Positions 12,676 to 23,103 of a stretch of DNA of 64,000 nucleotides are shown here, piece after piece. The DNA lies in assembly GCA_963834365.1 (NCBI GenBank), contig CAWIBS010000039.1:186001-250000 (forward strand), in the 5' to 3' direction. Within the stretch, counting starts at the first letter, position 1, and the number at the start of each line of letters is the position of its first letter. The translations under genes and the position numbers were made by a program. Below the pieces are notes generated by a model. It saw only the letters and a list, made by a program, of their open reading frames with translations, did no database searches and was not told the DNA's origin. The DNA is from CAWJAP01 sp963834365. GTDB lineage: Bacteria > Acidobacteriota > Vicinamibacteria > Vicinamibacterales > Vicinamibacteraceae.

Positions 12676-12695
12676 ATCTGCCTGTGCGAGCCCTG

Positions 12696-14077
12696 TTACT
12701 GGGCGATCCGTCGATAGACCACGATGGGATCCGGGCGTCCGCTGGGCAGCGTGGCCACGGGCCGGTACTCGCGCTCGAACCACGCCTCTCGGACCACCCT
12801 CCCGAGGTAGTCGGGAAAGAACGCCGGGTTGTTCAGCACATAGTCGGGCCGGTAGTGGCGGTAGGCGTAAAGGAAATCCCGCGTGCGCACGTGCGGCGCG
12901 ACACCGGGATTGACGAGGCCCAGCGGGTCCACGATGCGACGGCGCGAGTAATAGCCGATGAGGCCGATTTCGAGGTACCCGGCGCTGCTGTCCTCGGGCG
13001 TGTTCGTGGCCAGCCAGCGGCCGACCGCCTCGGTACGCGCGCTCGATCTGGTGCGGCCGGCGGGCGACGATTGAGGCGCTCTGCCACGCCAGAGGCAGCG
13101 CGACGCAGACGCACGCCACTGTCGTGGCCACGACCCTCGAACGACCGGCAGGCGCGAGCCGGACCGCGAAGTCGATCGCCACGCCGGCGAGCACCGACAG
13201 CAGCACGAGCGGCGGCACGGCGTACCAGTGATAGAACGGGACATCGAGGAATCGATACGCTGCGATGTACAGGAGCGTCCAGACTGCGACCGGCCACCAC
13301 TGACGACACCGCGGGACGATGATGGCGCCGGCGGCCCCGAGATACGTGAACGCCGTGAAGCCTGCCGAAGGACGAGCATAGAAGAGCGTCGAACCGTGCA
13401 GCGTCAGGGCGCCGAACCACGAGACGAGACCGTCGGAAAACCCGTACCAGATGCCGCTCGCCCGCTGCGCGTGCTTCGGCGCCCACTGTGTGCGGCAGCG
13501 GCCAAGCGGCGCCGTCACAGCCAGAGCGTCACCGAACCACGCACCGGCACCGACGACCGCAACGGCGAGGCCGACCGCCACGGCACCCGCCGCGTGGTCC
13601 ATGCCTCGGCGAGGAGGATGACGTGCTCAGCGCGACCATGCCGTCGGGACGGACGATGGCCGCGGCGAGGCCGAGCGCCGCCGCGAGCTGCGGTCGACCG
13701 CGCGCCTGCGCGGCGAACGCCCACAGCACCAGCGCCGCCTGGGTGAGCATCTCCCCGCCGAAGGCCTCGAGCGCGACCGGGTTCACGGCGAACAGCACGC
13801 CGGCGACCAGGCCCGCATATCCGCGCCCGCAACTGTGCCGTCGATCCTGGGGTCGAACAGGGCGCGAGCGCCACGGCGGGAAGCGACACCGACGCAGACG
13901 CACGGCTGGCTCCCCTGGATCAGTCAGTTCCGGCCAGGGTCGGCCCCAGCACGGCCAGCATGACCGCAGTAGCCTGGTGCGGACGTCCCGGCGCTCGTCG
14001 ACGTTGAGTCGACTCCGCTGGCACGATGCGAGGTTGTGGCGCTCCGTCGCGATAGCCGTGATGTCACGCATCGTCAT
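12696..14077 (-). pseudogene. GT-C type membrane glycosyltransferase, frameshifted
   Basis: Read across at least five frame changes, the minus strand gives one membrane protein. From the N-terminal side: TAVMLAVLGPTLAGTD, RRGARALFDPRIDGTVAGA, YAGLVAGVLFAVNPVALEAFGGEMLTQ, LGLAAAIVRPDGMVAL, GIWYGFSDGLVSWFGALTLHGS, then helices and the soluble tail NTPEDSSAGYLEIGLIGYYS...VDPLGLVNPG. The tail pattern (GxIGYYS, DxxGL) is common in GT39-like enzymes, so it is a likely paralogue of the gene at 10859. Frame changes are near 13030, 13600, 13820 and 13930. It could be a decayed gene or a badly resolved consensus. The start is not reliably defined. It would be last in the run from 21398 leftwards. Confidence 0.6.
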
Positions 14078-14179
14078 AGGCGACCCGGCGTGGCGAGAAT
14101 GGCTATCGACGGCGGGAACGATCGCGCTCGCCACTGCCGCTAGCTGGCAGGGCGTCGGCGAGGCTGAACGAGCGCGGGC

Positions 14180-15532
14180 TCACGAAGACCCGCTTCGCGC
14201 CGAAGATGGTGCAGCCGCGGCCTCCGGCTTGCGGAACGCGAGAATCAGCTCGCCGCGGAGAATGTAGCGGGTCGCTTCGTGCGTCCACCCGCAGGTGGTG
14301 AAGCGCGCGATCAGCTCGTCGCGCGTGTAGTGCGCGATGTGCTCGTCGGCGTAGCCGCCGGGCGCGAAAAAGCCGTACAGCTTCTCGGTCACGACCCATT
14401 CGGTGCGCGCATAGTCAGGCGTCCCCAGCACGAGACGGCCGCCGGGCATCAGCACGCGGCATAGTTCCGCGATGATCGGCGAGTCCTTCGGCACGTGCTC
14501 GATCACCTGCGAGCACAGCACCACCGGGAAGCTGGCATCCGGGAACGGCAGGGTGAAACCGGATCCATGCACCAGCGGACGGCCGAAGCGTCGCGCGTAT
14601 CGCAGCTTGCGGCGCAGGACGTCGATGCCGACGCTGCCGGCGGGAAGCGCGCCGATGATGCGGCTCGATCCACACCCGACGTCGAGCACCGGCTGGTCGC
14701 GGCCGATGAGCTCCGTGACGTGCCTGTAGCGCTGCCGCTGCCAGTAGCGCTGCAGCGGAATCGCGCTGTCGTGGGCGCGATCGTCGTAGTCGGCGGCGAG
14801 GATCGAGTTCCGCAGCTTCCAGAGCGACCAGAACGTCGTCGCGTAGTCGAGACCGAAGCCCCAGAGCCGCCGGTAGGCACGGCTCGAATCGACCGGCGCG
14901 TACACCACCGGGGTCTCGCCTACCCGCCAACCCTCCGCGTAGGCCCGCACCAGGATCTCCTGCAGCAGGTCGAATCCTGCGGCTCGATGCTCCCGGCTGA
15001 CGACGCCGGCGCGATAGAGCCGCAGGCCGCTGGACATGTCGCGCACGCCAAGGCTCAGACCGCGGCTGAAGACGCGATTCAGCGCCCGGCTCAGCCCGCT
15101 CCGCAGGACCGGCACCCGCGCCGCACCACCCTCGACGAACCGCGATCCGATGGCGATGTCAGCCGTCTCGCGCGCCGCCCAGAGCTGCGACACGACGGGC
15201 TCCGGATCCGCCAGGTCTGGATCGACCGTCATGACCCAGTCGCCGCTCGCCCGCGCAAGGCCCGCCGACAGCACGTCGCCGAACGCGTCCCTCGCCGCCG
15301 TCGCCACCGTGACGTCGGGCGGCAGCGACGCGTCGAGCGAGGCCCGCCGCGAGCCCGACGCCGACACCACGATCTCGTAGGGCACCGCCAGCCGCTCGAC
15401 GCCGGCCTTCACCCGCTCGACATAGCCGCGGCGCGGCGCCTCGCCGTCGTCCAGAGGGATGACGACCGACAGGACGGGCGCGGGACCCGTCGCGGGGCGC
15501 TGGTCGGGTTGACGGGACGTCGCGGGAATCAT
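14180..15532 (-). CDS. Glycosyltransferase family 2 fused to a SAM methyltransferase
   Basis: The product is 450 residues in two domains. Residues ~20-245 are a GT2 domain like dolichol-phosphate mannosyltransferases: VLSVVIPLDDGE, GDWVMTVDPDLADPEP, IAIGSRFVEGGAARVP and MSSGLRLYRA. Residues ~270-435 are a class I methyltransferase: motif I VLDVGCGSSRIIGAL, then SQVIEHVPKDSPIIAELCRVLMPGGRLVLGTPDY. An AGAGG ribosome binding site precedes the ATG, and 6 nt separate it from the upstream methyltransferase gene. It may make a polyprenyl-linked sugar or modify a surface glycan; the GT-C gene next to it fits using a lipid-linked sugar. Substrate unknown. Confidence 0.85.
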   Translation of the reverse strand: MIPATSRQPDQRPATGPAPVLSVVIPLDDGEAPRRGYVERVKAGVERLAVPYEIVVSASGSRRASLDASLPPDVTVATAARDAFGDVLSAGLARASGDWVMTVDPDLADPEPVVSQLWAARETADIAIGSRFVEGGAARVPVLRSGLSRALNRVFSRGLSLGVRDMSSGLRLYRAGVVSREHRAAGFDLLQEILVRAYAEGWRVGETPVVYAPVDSSRAYRRLWGFGLDYATTFWSLWKLRNSILAADYDDRAHDSAIPLQRYWQRQRYRHVTELIGRDQPVLDVGCGSSRIIGALPAGSVGIDVLRRKLRYARRFGRPLVHGSGFTLPFPDASFPVVLCSQVIEHVPKDSPIIAELCRVLMPGGRLVLGTPDYARTEWVVTEKLYGFFAPGGYADEHIAHYTRDELIARFTTCGWTHEATRYILRGELILAFRKPEAAAAPSSARSGSS

Positions 15533-15538
15533 GAGCCT

Positions 15539-16438
15539 CTAGGACTGGATCGGTTTCCTCAGGAGGAGATGGAACTCCCCGCCCTCGGGGTGCGGCTCAG
15601 GATTGATGAAAGGACCCGAGACGATCTCGACCGGGGTCACGTGGGCGTCGATCCATCGCACGAGCGCCACCATGTCGGCCGGGATGAAGGTGTGGAAGTG
15701 GATGCTGTAGTCCTCGGCTTCGAGGCGGCGTGCCTCTGCCAGCGCCGCCGAGCCGCTCGTCTCGTGGACGAACCGCGCGTAGTCGAGAAAGTGCTCGAAA
15801 TCGCGCGCCTTCGACGGCTCCTCGTGATCCAGCACCAGGTGCTCGAGCGTCGTGCGGACCCGGGTGTGGTCGAACGTCGCTCGCTTGTCGGGCACGATCA
15901 GGTACAGCAGCCCGCCCGGCACGAGCACCCTGAGCCAGCTCGCGAGCGCGCCAATCGGGTCGCGCATGTGCTCGACGATGTGGGCCGCGATGACGAAATC
16001 CTGCGAGCCATCGGCGAAGCTCGCGAGCGTCTGGGCATCGTCGATGACGTCCGGCGAGACGATTCCGTCGGCCACCGGCCCGAACTGCGTCTTCAATGTC
16101 GCCAGGTCCGCGCGATCGACGTAGGTGACACGCATGGCCTCGTGCGTCGGCAGCGGACGATGCAGCGCGCCGAGGTCGAGCCCATGTCCGCGCAGCTGCG
16201 CGCTGAAGTGCATCCGCAGGTTGGCGTCCATCAGCGTGACGGTGTCATCCACGACGGCGCCCTGCGGCATCTCGGAAGCGAGCTCGGCAAAGCTCCGCGC
16301 CAGATCGTGGCGGTTGCCGAGGTATTGCAGGAGATGGCGATCGGCGAGAGGACGCCCGAACAGGATGGGAAACGCGAGCTTCATGTATCGGACGAACGCC
16401 CGCGGCCGGAAGCGCCGGCCGAAAGGGTGCAGCGGCAC
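15539..16438 (-). CDS. SAM-dependent methyltransferase (type 11-like)
   Basis: The product is 299 residues with a GTG start preceded by AGGACAGG; an internal ATG at 16384 would remove 18 residues. The central region has the methyltransferase core: YVDRADLATLK, DDAQTLASFADGSQDFVIAAHIVEHMRDPIGALASWLRVLVPGGLLYLIVPDKR, where HVxEH and PGG are the post-I and motif III landmarks. Motif I itself is weak. Its place between M16 peptidase and glycosyltransferase genes (12 nt and 6 nt spacers) suggests one transcript and a role in envelope glycan or lipid methylation. The substrate is unknown. Confidence 0.8.
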   Translation of the reverse strand: MPLHPFGRRFRPRAFVRYMKLAFPILFGRPLADRHLLQYLGNRHDLARSFAELASEMPQGAVVDDTVTLMDANLRMHFSAQLRGHGLDLGALHRPLPTHEAMRVTYVDRADLATLKTQFGPVADGIVSPDVIDDAQTLASFADGSQDFVIAAHIVEHMRDPIGALASWLRVLVPGGLLYLIVPDKRATFDHTRVRTTLEHLVLDHEEPSKARDFEHFLDYARFVHETSGSAALAEARRLEAEDYSIHFHTFIPADMVALVRWIDAHVTPVEIVSGPFINPEPHPEGGEFHLLLRKPIQS

Positions 16439-16450
16439 GGCGGACCTGTC

Positions 16451-18585
16451 CTACTTCTTGGTGCTGGCAAATGCCTTCGGATCGACGGGCTCGTTGAGAA
16501 GGATGCTCGAGGCCGTTGACGAAGTGCCGGGCTCGCCGTTGAACGTGCTCGTGGTCTTGAACGGCAGCATCATCCCGGCGACGTCGCGGAAATCGCTGTA
16601 GGTCTGCACGACGTCGGCGGGCGCCCCGGTCGGCCCCGCTCCCCGATACGACACGGCGAGCACGCGGCCGGTCGCCGGATCGACGGCGAGCGTCACGGTC
16701 TCGCCCCCGTGTTCGATCGACACGTTCTCGGTCGGCGTCTCGCCCGACTTGCCCTCGCCCGCCGCCGTGGCCTTGAAGCCGGCCGCGTCGCGATGGCGCA
16801 GCAGCAGGATCGGCGCGTGCCCCAGCTCCTTCATCACCCGCTCCTTCATCGATGGCGGCATCGGCTGTTCGCCCTGAGGCGTGGTGATGAACGACTCCTG
16901 CGGCGTCACCACCATCGACATGGTGCCCATCGGCGTCACCATCTCCTGCCGCACCCGATCGGGAAGGGCGACGATGATCGTCGTCTTGATCTCGACGTCC
17001 CCCTGCGGGCCCTTCATCGCCATCGCCCCTTCCTCGCGATAGCTCGTGACGCCGTCAACCTTCGCCGCGCCGCCGAGCGCGGCGACGGCCCGCTCCAGGA
17101 GCGCGCGGCCGTTCTTCGCCGCGTCGGGAGAGGCGGGACTGGCCGAGGGTTTTGCGGCGGCGGGCTCGGGAATCGTCAGATCCAGCGTCTTGACGGGACC
17201 GAGCGAGTCGAGCGGCTTGTCACGCCCCTCCGTCGGCCCGACGACGACGATGGTGAAGTTCGACGGGTGAATGTACTTCTTCGCGACCGCGGCCACCTCG
17301 GCCACCGTCACCTTTTCGATCGCCGCCCGATAGCGATCGAGCCAGTCGAGTGGCTGGCCGTAGGTACTCGAAGGTGAGCTGCTGCCCCAGCACTTCGGCC
17401 GGCGAGTCCGAGTTGAAGATGAACGAGTTCAGGATCGCCGACTTCGCGAGCGTCAACTCGGCCTCGGTCGGCGGGCGCGTCGTCGCGAGCTCCTTCGCCT
17501 GCTGGATCAACGACTCGATCGCGGCCACGGTGGACTCGACCTTGGTGCTCATCGTCATCGTGAACGGGCTGACGCGCGTCCAGCCGCTGCCGACCGACCC
17601 GCTCACCGAGTAGGCCAGACCCTGCTCGGTCCGGATCTTGGAGAAGAGGCGCGAGGTGAAGCTGCCGCTGAGGATCTCGTTCAGCACGACGACCGGGAAG
17701 TAGTCCGGGCTCGTGCGCAGCAGCGACCCTTGATGGCCGACCGAGATGAACGACTGTGTCGAGTCGGCCTTGACGCCTTCGAACACCCCGGGCACCGGCG
17801 TGGCCGAGGGGTGGGGCAGCTCCTCGACGGCGCCGCCCCCCTTCGGCCAGTCGCCGAAGGCGTCGGTGACCAGCTTGCGCGCCTCCTCGACGCCGATGTC
17901 GCCGACGATGCCGATGAGCGTGCGTTCGGGGTGGTAGGTACTTCTTGTGCCAGGCGACGAGATCGTCGCGCGTGAGGCTGCCGATCGAGGCGTAGGTGGT
18001 TGACCGCGCGAACGGCGAGTCCTCGCCGTAAACGACCTGCGCGAACTCGCGGGAGAGAATCCCGCCCGGGCTGTCGTTCTGTCGCGCGATGCTGGCGTTG
18101 GCGGCGGTGAGCGCCACCTTCAGCCGTTCGCCGTCGAACGCCGGCCGTCTGAGCACGTCGGCGAACACTTTCATGACTGCCGGCACGTCGGCCTTCAGCG
18201 CACTCATCGAGGCCGTGCCGGCATCGGAGCCGATCCCGGTCTCGATCGACGCCGCGCGCGCCTCGAGGAACTCGTCGAGGTCGTCCGGCTTCATCGCCGT
18301 CGTCCCGCCGGTCCGCTGAACCGAGCCGACGAGCGACGTCAGGCCGGCCTTGGCGGCCGGCTCGAGCAACGATCCCGTGCGGATGCGCGCGGTCACGTTG
18401 ACGAGCGGCAGCTCGCGATCCTCCATCACCATCACCACCATGCCGTTCGGCAGCGCGAAACGGGTGGGCTTCGGCACCTTGAACGCCGGCAGCGGCGGGA
18501 ACTTCAGCTGTTCGGGCGAGACGACCTGTGCGCCGGCGTGCGGCGCGGCGAGTGCAATGAGCGCGGTGAGAAGCAGGAGGCGCAT
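16451..18585 (-). CDS. Inactive M16 peptidase subunit with C-terminal LolA-like domain (two frameshifts)
   Basis: A signal peptide (MRLLLLTALIALAAPHAGAQ) precedes an M16 fold: FALPNGMVVMVMEDRELPLVNVTARIRTGS, then the C-domain FFPVVVLNEILSGSFTSRLFSKIRTEQGLAYSV-like region. Where active M16 enzymes have HxxEH this protein has LTSLVGSVQRTG, so it is the non-catalytic partner. After an Ala/Pro linker, about the last 210 residues (ALLERAVAALGG...YREEGAMAMKG...DVVQTYSDFRDVAGMMLPF) resemble outer-membrane lipoprotein-sorting LolA-type domains. Single extra bases after GTAC break the frame at 17364 and 17938. It is periplasmic and probably works with the active M16 encoded just upstream. Confidence 0.85.
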
Positions 18586-18589
18586 GTAT

Positions 18590-18782
18590 CGTCTTTGGTC
18601 TTGGTCTATGGTCTATGGTCCCGGTAGGGCGGGGCTGAAGCCCCGCCCTACCGTTTGCCGCGGCTTCACCGGTAGGCCGGACTTTAGGTCCGGCGGGCCC
18701 TGGTCGCTGGTCGTTGGTCTTCAGTCTTCAGTCTTCAGTCTTCGGTCTTTGGTCGTTGGTCCGTTGGTCGTTGGTCGCTGTC
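18590..18782. repeat. M16 junction: two REP palindromes flanked by word arrays
   Basis: TGGTCTA/TGGTCTT words lie at 18590-18620. A 30-nt palindrome runs 18623-18652 (GGTAGGGCGGGGCT, GA, and its complement). GCCGGACTTTAGGTCCGGC lies at 18676-18694. GGTCGCTGGTCGTTGGTC and four CTTCAGT words continue to 18782. The whole spacer between the two M16 genes is repeat. Confidence 0.85.
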
Positions 18783-18798
18783 GCCGGTTGCTCCGAGC

Positions 18799-20338
18799 CT
18801 ACTTCGTCGCACCTCCGGCCGGCGCCGCCGGCGCGGCGGTCTCGATCCGGCCGACGACCCGATTGGATTCCTTGAGGAGCTCGTTGGCGACGCGGCGGAT
18901 ATCGGCCTTGGTCACCCCGTCCATGCGATCGACGTAGCGGAACAGCTCCCGCCAGTCGCCGAACAGCACGTGATACGCGGCGAGCTGCTCGGCGAGCCCG
19001 GCGTTGCTGTTGAGCGACCGGATGAGATCCGCCTTGGCGCGGGTCTTGAAGCGCGCGAGCTCCTCGTCGGTCACGTCCTCGGTCTTCATCCGCTCGAGCT
19101 CGGGGCGCCAGGCGTCGCGCACCGCTTCGGTCGTGATCCCCCGCGCGGGCACGCCCAGGACGATCCACAGGTGCGGATATTTGGCGCCCGGGAAGGCCCC
19201 GACCCCCTGGACGGCCACCGCCAGCTTCTTGTCGCGGACGAGCAGCCGGTACAGGCGCGACGTGCGGCCGCGCGTGAGGATGTCGCTCAACGCGTCGTAG
19301 GCCGGCTCGTCGCGGTGCGTGGCCGCCGGCTTGTGGTAGGCCTCGACGTAGAACGGCTGCGCCGGATCGCGCAGCGTCACCACGGTCTCGGCAATCTGCG
19401 GCGGCTCCTCGGTCCGGATCGGCGCCGGCTTCGGGCGCGCGGGAATCCGCCCGAAGTACTGGTCGATGACCGGGATGATCTCCTTCGCCTTGACCCCGCC
19501 GACGATCGCCGTCACGAGGTTCGACGGCCCGTAGTATTCGCTCGAAGAACGCGCGCGCGTCCGTCATCGTCTGGCGCTGGAGGTCGCTGCGGTGGCCGAT
19601 GGGCGCGTTGCTGTAGGGATGCGCGGTGAAGGCCGCGGCGACGAGCTTCTCGATCAGCCGGCCCGCGGGCTGGCTCTCGGTCCGCATGCGCCGTTCCTCG
19701 ATCACGACGTCGCGCTCCTTGTAGAACTCGCGGAAGACCGGCCGCCAGAAGCGCTCGGACTCGAGATAGGCGAAGAGCTCGAACTTGTTCGCGGGCAGGT
19801 CGTAGTAGTAGGTCGTGGAGTCCGAGCTGGTCCCGGCGTTGAGCCCGACGCCGCCCTCTCGCGAGATCAGCTCGTCGAACGCGTTCGGTTTCACGTACTG
19901 CTGCGCGTTCGTCTGGGCGTCCTCGAAGGCCTTGGTGAGCGTCTCGATCTCTTTCGCGTCGGGCTGGCGCGCATCGCGCGCCTTCTGCAGCGCCAGGTAG
20001 GCCGCTTCCATCGCCTCGAGCGCCGGTTTCTCCTTCGCGTAGTCGGACGTGCCGACGACGGTCGTTCCCTTGAAGGCCATGTGCTCGAACATGTGCGCCA
20101 TGCCGGTCTGACCCTTGGGGTCCTGGGCGGCGCCGACGTCGGCCTGCGTCGCGAAGGAGAACACCGGCACGCCCGGCCGCTCGCAGATGATGAACGTCCA
20201 GCCGTTCGGCAGCACATGGACCGTCGTGCGGCCTTCGAACGACTTCAGGTCCTGGGCGTGGGCGTGAGCCGGAAAGCCCGTCGCAGCCAGCAGGCCGCAC
20301 GTGGCCACACGAGCGATGACAGCGATGATTCGATGCAT
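18799..20338 (-). CDS. M16 family zinc peptidase, active subunit (one frameshift)
   Basis: A signal peptide ending AHAQ leads into VHVLPNGWTFIICERPGVPVFSFATQADVGA. The catalytic motif HMFEHMAFKGT (HxxEH) is followed about 75 residues later by the third zinc ligand region (RRMRTESQPAGRL). The C-terminal M16 domain (TRGRTSRLYRLLVRDKKLAVAV) is complete. The product is about 512 residues. The frame breaks near 19535, where an extra base splits the expected FFERYYGPSNLVTAIVGG. It is a periplasmic protease, paired with the inactive subunit downstream, as is common for two-gene M16 systems. A REP element precedes it. Confidence 0.88.
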
Positions 20339-20351
20339 GGGTGTACCTGTT

Positions 20352-20371
20352 GGCGGGGCTGAAGCCCCGCC
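20352..20371. repeat. REP-like palindrome
   Basis: GGCGGGGCTGAAGCCCCGCC followed by CTACC lies in the 43-nt spacer between the TraB-like gene and the active M16 gene. Confidence 0.85.
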
Positions 20372-20381
20372 CTACCATTCC

Positions 20382-21398
20382 CTATTTCACGCGCGTCACC
20401 TTGACGCCCTGTTTCTCGAGCTGCGCCACGATCCCGGTGTCGCCGGCATAGTGCGCGGCGCCGACAGCGAAGAAGGGCGGGCTCCCGGCCTTCCCGGCCA
20501 GCCGGGCGCGGATCCGCTCCACCATCAGCGTATTTCGGGCATCGAGCGCGACGGCTGTGAAGCGCTTCATCAAGTCGCGATCGGCCGACATCGCGTCGCT
20601 CATGGCTTTGACGAGGGCGGTCAGATCGCCGGTCAGGTAGGTGTCCACCAGCTCCCGGGTCTGCGAGCGTCCACCCTCGGCCTTTTCAATCGCGTCAACC
20701 GTCAGCTCCAGCAGGCGAATCTGCTCGGCCGTGGAGAAGCTGTCGAAGACCGCGAGCTGTTCATCGACGGTTTCGAGCGCGTCGACCCGCTTTCCCGCGT
20801 CAACGGCCTTCGACCAGAGCATGGCGTCGAGCGGCTGCCGGCCGGCCTGGAGATCGGGCCAGAACTCGAGCAGGCTCAGCTGCGACATGGCAGCCCACGG
20901 CTTGAGGCGGCTCATCATGGCGGTCATCATCGTCGCCGTGGCCGGCGGCGCCTCGGGCCCGAGCACCGCTGGACGGCCTTCGTCATCCGCGCAAACAACG
21001 GCGCGCCGACAATCTCGCGCAAGGCCCTGATCGGCGGGGAGCATCACCTTCCCCATGATGCCGACCTGTGTCGCCATGTCCATCGGGATTTCGGTGTAGA
21101 GCGTGGCCGACTCGTCGAACGCCTGCTGCACGGCCGGCGGGAGGGCGAGGACGCGAGCATCGGGGACGTGAATCGTGCCGAACAACCAGGCCGGCGACGC
21201 GCCTTCGATGCGCCACAGCAGGGGGACTGTCGCGGGGGTCGGCGACGTCGCGATGGGGGCGGGGGCGGGCCGCGGGGCCGGCGCCTGCAGCACTCGCGCG
21301 ACGAGCGTCGCTGTGACCGCCGGTGTCGAGGCGAGGACTGGCAGCGCGAGCGCTGCAAGTCCGGCTGCGGCCAGCCCAGGCCGCGTGATGCCAAGCAT
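20382..21398 (-). CDS. TraB/GumN family protein, secreted
   Basis: The product is 338 residues. A hydrophobic N-terminus (LAAAGLAALALPVLAS) and an Ala/Pro linker precede PLLWRIEGASPAWLFGTIHVPDARVLALPP, the TraB/GumN N-terminal motif (FGTIHV); the C-terminus has the second motif FFAVGAAHYAGDTGIVAQLEKQGVKVTRV. The family is thought to be an ancient metalloprotease-like fold, with the GTIH and GAAH histidines as likely ligands. Between 21027 and about 20965 the frame seems to be lost and regained: the better reading there is LREIVGAPLFARMTKAVQ, implying two compensating indels. It is first in the run with the two M16 genes and divergent from the kinases. Confidence 0.8.
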   Translation of the reverse strand: MLGITRPGLAAAGLAALALPVLASTPAVTATLVARVLQAPAPRPAPAPIATSPTPATVPLLWRIEGASPAWLFGTIHVPDARVLALPPAVQQAFDESATLYTEIPMDMATQVGIMGKVMLPADQGLARDCRRAVVCADDEGRPAVLGPEAPPATATMMTAMMSRLKPWAAMSQLSLLEFWPDLQAGRQPLDAMLWSKAVDAGKRVDALETVDEQLAVFDSFSTAEQIRLLELTVDAIEKAEGGRSQTRELVDTYLTGDLTALVKAMSDAMSADRDLMKRFTAVALDARNTLMVERIRARLAGKAGSPPFFAVGAAHYAGDTGIVAQLEKQGVKVTRVK

Positions 21399-21481
21399 GA
21401 TCGGCTTAGGGTAGCAGTCCGGGGACGCTCCCCACCAGTGCAGCGCAATCCGACCTCGCGGGTTCCTTCAGATCCGGTGGG

Positions 21482-21487
21482 TATAAT
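21482..21487 (+). promoter_or_regulatory. Candidate -10 box TATAAT upstream of the kinase pair
   Basis: A perfect TATAAT sits in the divergent region, followed at once by the hairpin CCGCC-GTGCG-CGGCGG. No good -35 box lies 16-18 nt upstream. The kinase ATG is about 115 nt downstream. Confidence 0.35.
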
Positions 21488-21502
21488 CCGCCGTGCGCGG
21501 CG

Positions 21503-21600
21503 GATTAGGAAGGAGGAAGGGGGAAGGGTGAAGGAGGAAGTTGAGCCTTCCTCGGAAATCTTCACTTCCAGTTTCGTACTTCGTATCACTTCCGACTTCT
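21503..21600. repeat. Purine/pyrimidine word array before the kinase gene
   Basis: GGAAGGAGGAAGGGGGAAGG-type words lie at about 21509-21541 and are answered by CTTCCTCGG, ACTTCCAG and ACTTCGTA words at about 21544-21600. It has the same opposed-arm plan as the ribosomal spacers but with a GGAAG word. It fills the expected ribosome-binding-site position of the kinase. Confidence 0.7.
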
Positions 21601-21602
21601 AT

Positions 21603-23103
21603 ATGGACTCCCGGTCCGTCACAATCGGCCGTTACGAGATCCGTGACACGCTCGCCTACGGCGGGATGGGTGTGCTCTACCTGGCCTTCGATCCCGCCAC
21701 CGACCGGCCGGTGGCGATCAAGGTCATGCGCGTGGACAGCGCCGATCTGCGTGAGCGGCTGCTGCGTGAGGCCCGGCTCGCGGCCCGCCTCCAGCATCCC
21801 AACATCGTCACCGTCTTCGACGTCGGCGACCATCACGGCCAGCCGTTCATCGCGATGGAGTACATCGCCGGCGAAACGCTCGCGCACATCGTCGGGCGGC
21901 GCGCTCCACTGACCCTCTCGCGCCGGCTCGCGCTCATCGACCAGGTCTGTGTCGGACTCGCGTACGCGCATCGCCACGGCATCGTGCATCGCGACGTCAA
22001 GCCGGCCAACCTCATGGTGAGCCACGAGTCGGGGGTCCTGAAGGTGCTCGATTTCGGTGTCGCGGGGCCGGTCGAAGTCGGCGGGCCGGCCGGCGGCTTG
22101 CTCATGGGCACGCCCAACTACATGTCGCCCGAGCAGGTCGCGGGCCAGACCGCCGACCACCGGAGCGACGTGTTCTCGGTCGGTCTCGTCCTCTACGAGC
22201 TGATCGCTTACAGGCAGGCCTTTCAAGGCGATTCACAGCAGGCCATCCTGCTCAAGGTGCTGCAGGAGTCGCCCGAGCCCCTCAGGTCGATCGTCCCGGA
22301 TCTCGATCGCTCACTCGAAGCCATCGTCAATCGCGCGTTGGAAAAGGCGCCTTCGGCGCGATATGCCGATCTCGATGCGATGCGTGCCGACCTGTCACTC
22401 GTGCACCAGCGGCTGCACGTCGCCGAGTCGGAAGCGCTGGATCTCGATCGCGGGACGCCGGCGGCCCGGGGCCGCGGCCGCGCGCTCCCGAAGCGGCGGC
22501 AGGTCCGGGTTCCTCTCCCCCCGCCTCCGAGTCCGCCGCCCTCCCGTCCGCTCGAGCCCGGCGAGCCTCGCATCGACCAGGCCCTCGCGGCGGCCGAGCG
22601 CGAAGCCTATGAAGGTCGATACGCGGCGGCGATCCGCCGGCTGGAGGCCCTCGACAGCTCCCGGGACGATGTGCAGGGCGCGCTGGCGCGCTATCGCGTG
22701 GATGTCGCGCGGCCGAAAGCCGCCGGCGCAGCCGGCGCGGGCCCCGCCAGCGACGCTCCGCTGGCCGAGTTGCTCCGCAGTCATGTGAGCGGCGTCCGCG
22801 ACGCGCTGAGAAGCGGACGCTGGGCCGACGTCCGGGCACGGCTCCAGGAGCTCGAGCAGCAACTGCCGCCCTCGGCGGGCGGCGCGCCGGAGGACACGCC
22901 ACCCCAGCGCCCGGCGATTCGAGCTCTCCCAGGCCGACGAGGCCAATCGCTATCTCGCGCTCGCGCGACAGCGGCTCGAAGCCGGTGACGCGGAGGGCGC
23001 CGGGAAGCTCATCGATTGGGTGCTCGAGATGCCCTTCGGGAAGGCGCCAGGCAGGCCCAAGGCGGGAGGGAAGGACCACGGGCAGGCGCCTGACGAGCGA
23101 TGA
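21603..23103 (+). CDS. PknB-type Ser/Thr protein kinase (one frameshift)
   Basis: The kinase domain covers residues ~8-270: glycine loop AYGGMG, AIKVMRVD (catalytic Lys), catalytic loop HRDVKPAN, DFG, and activation-segment end GTPNYMSPEQ. A Pro-rich linker (PLPPPPSPPPSRP) and a helical tail of about 160 residues with repeated short helices follow. The frame changes near 22915; the continuation reads RFELSQADEANRYLALARQRL and ends GQAPDER. The stop overlaps the next kinase's start (ATGA), so the two are coupled. No transmembrane segment is seen, so it is probably cytosolic. The start has no Shine-Dalgarno sequence because a repeat array lies there. Confidence 0.9.

Noticed and set aside
20301..21600. 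Kinase reading frame open far upstream of 21603
   Set aside because: The upstream part is antisense to the TraB-like gene and has no kinase features; homology begins at MDSRSVTIGRYEI.
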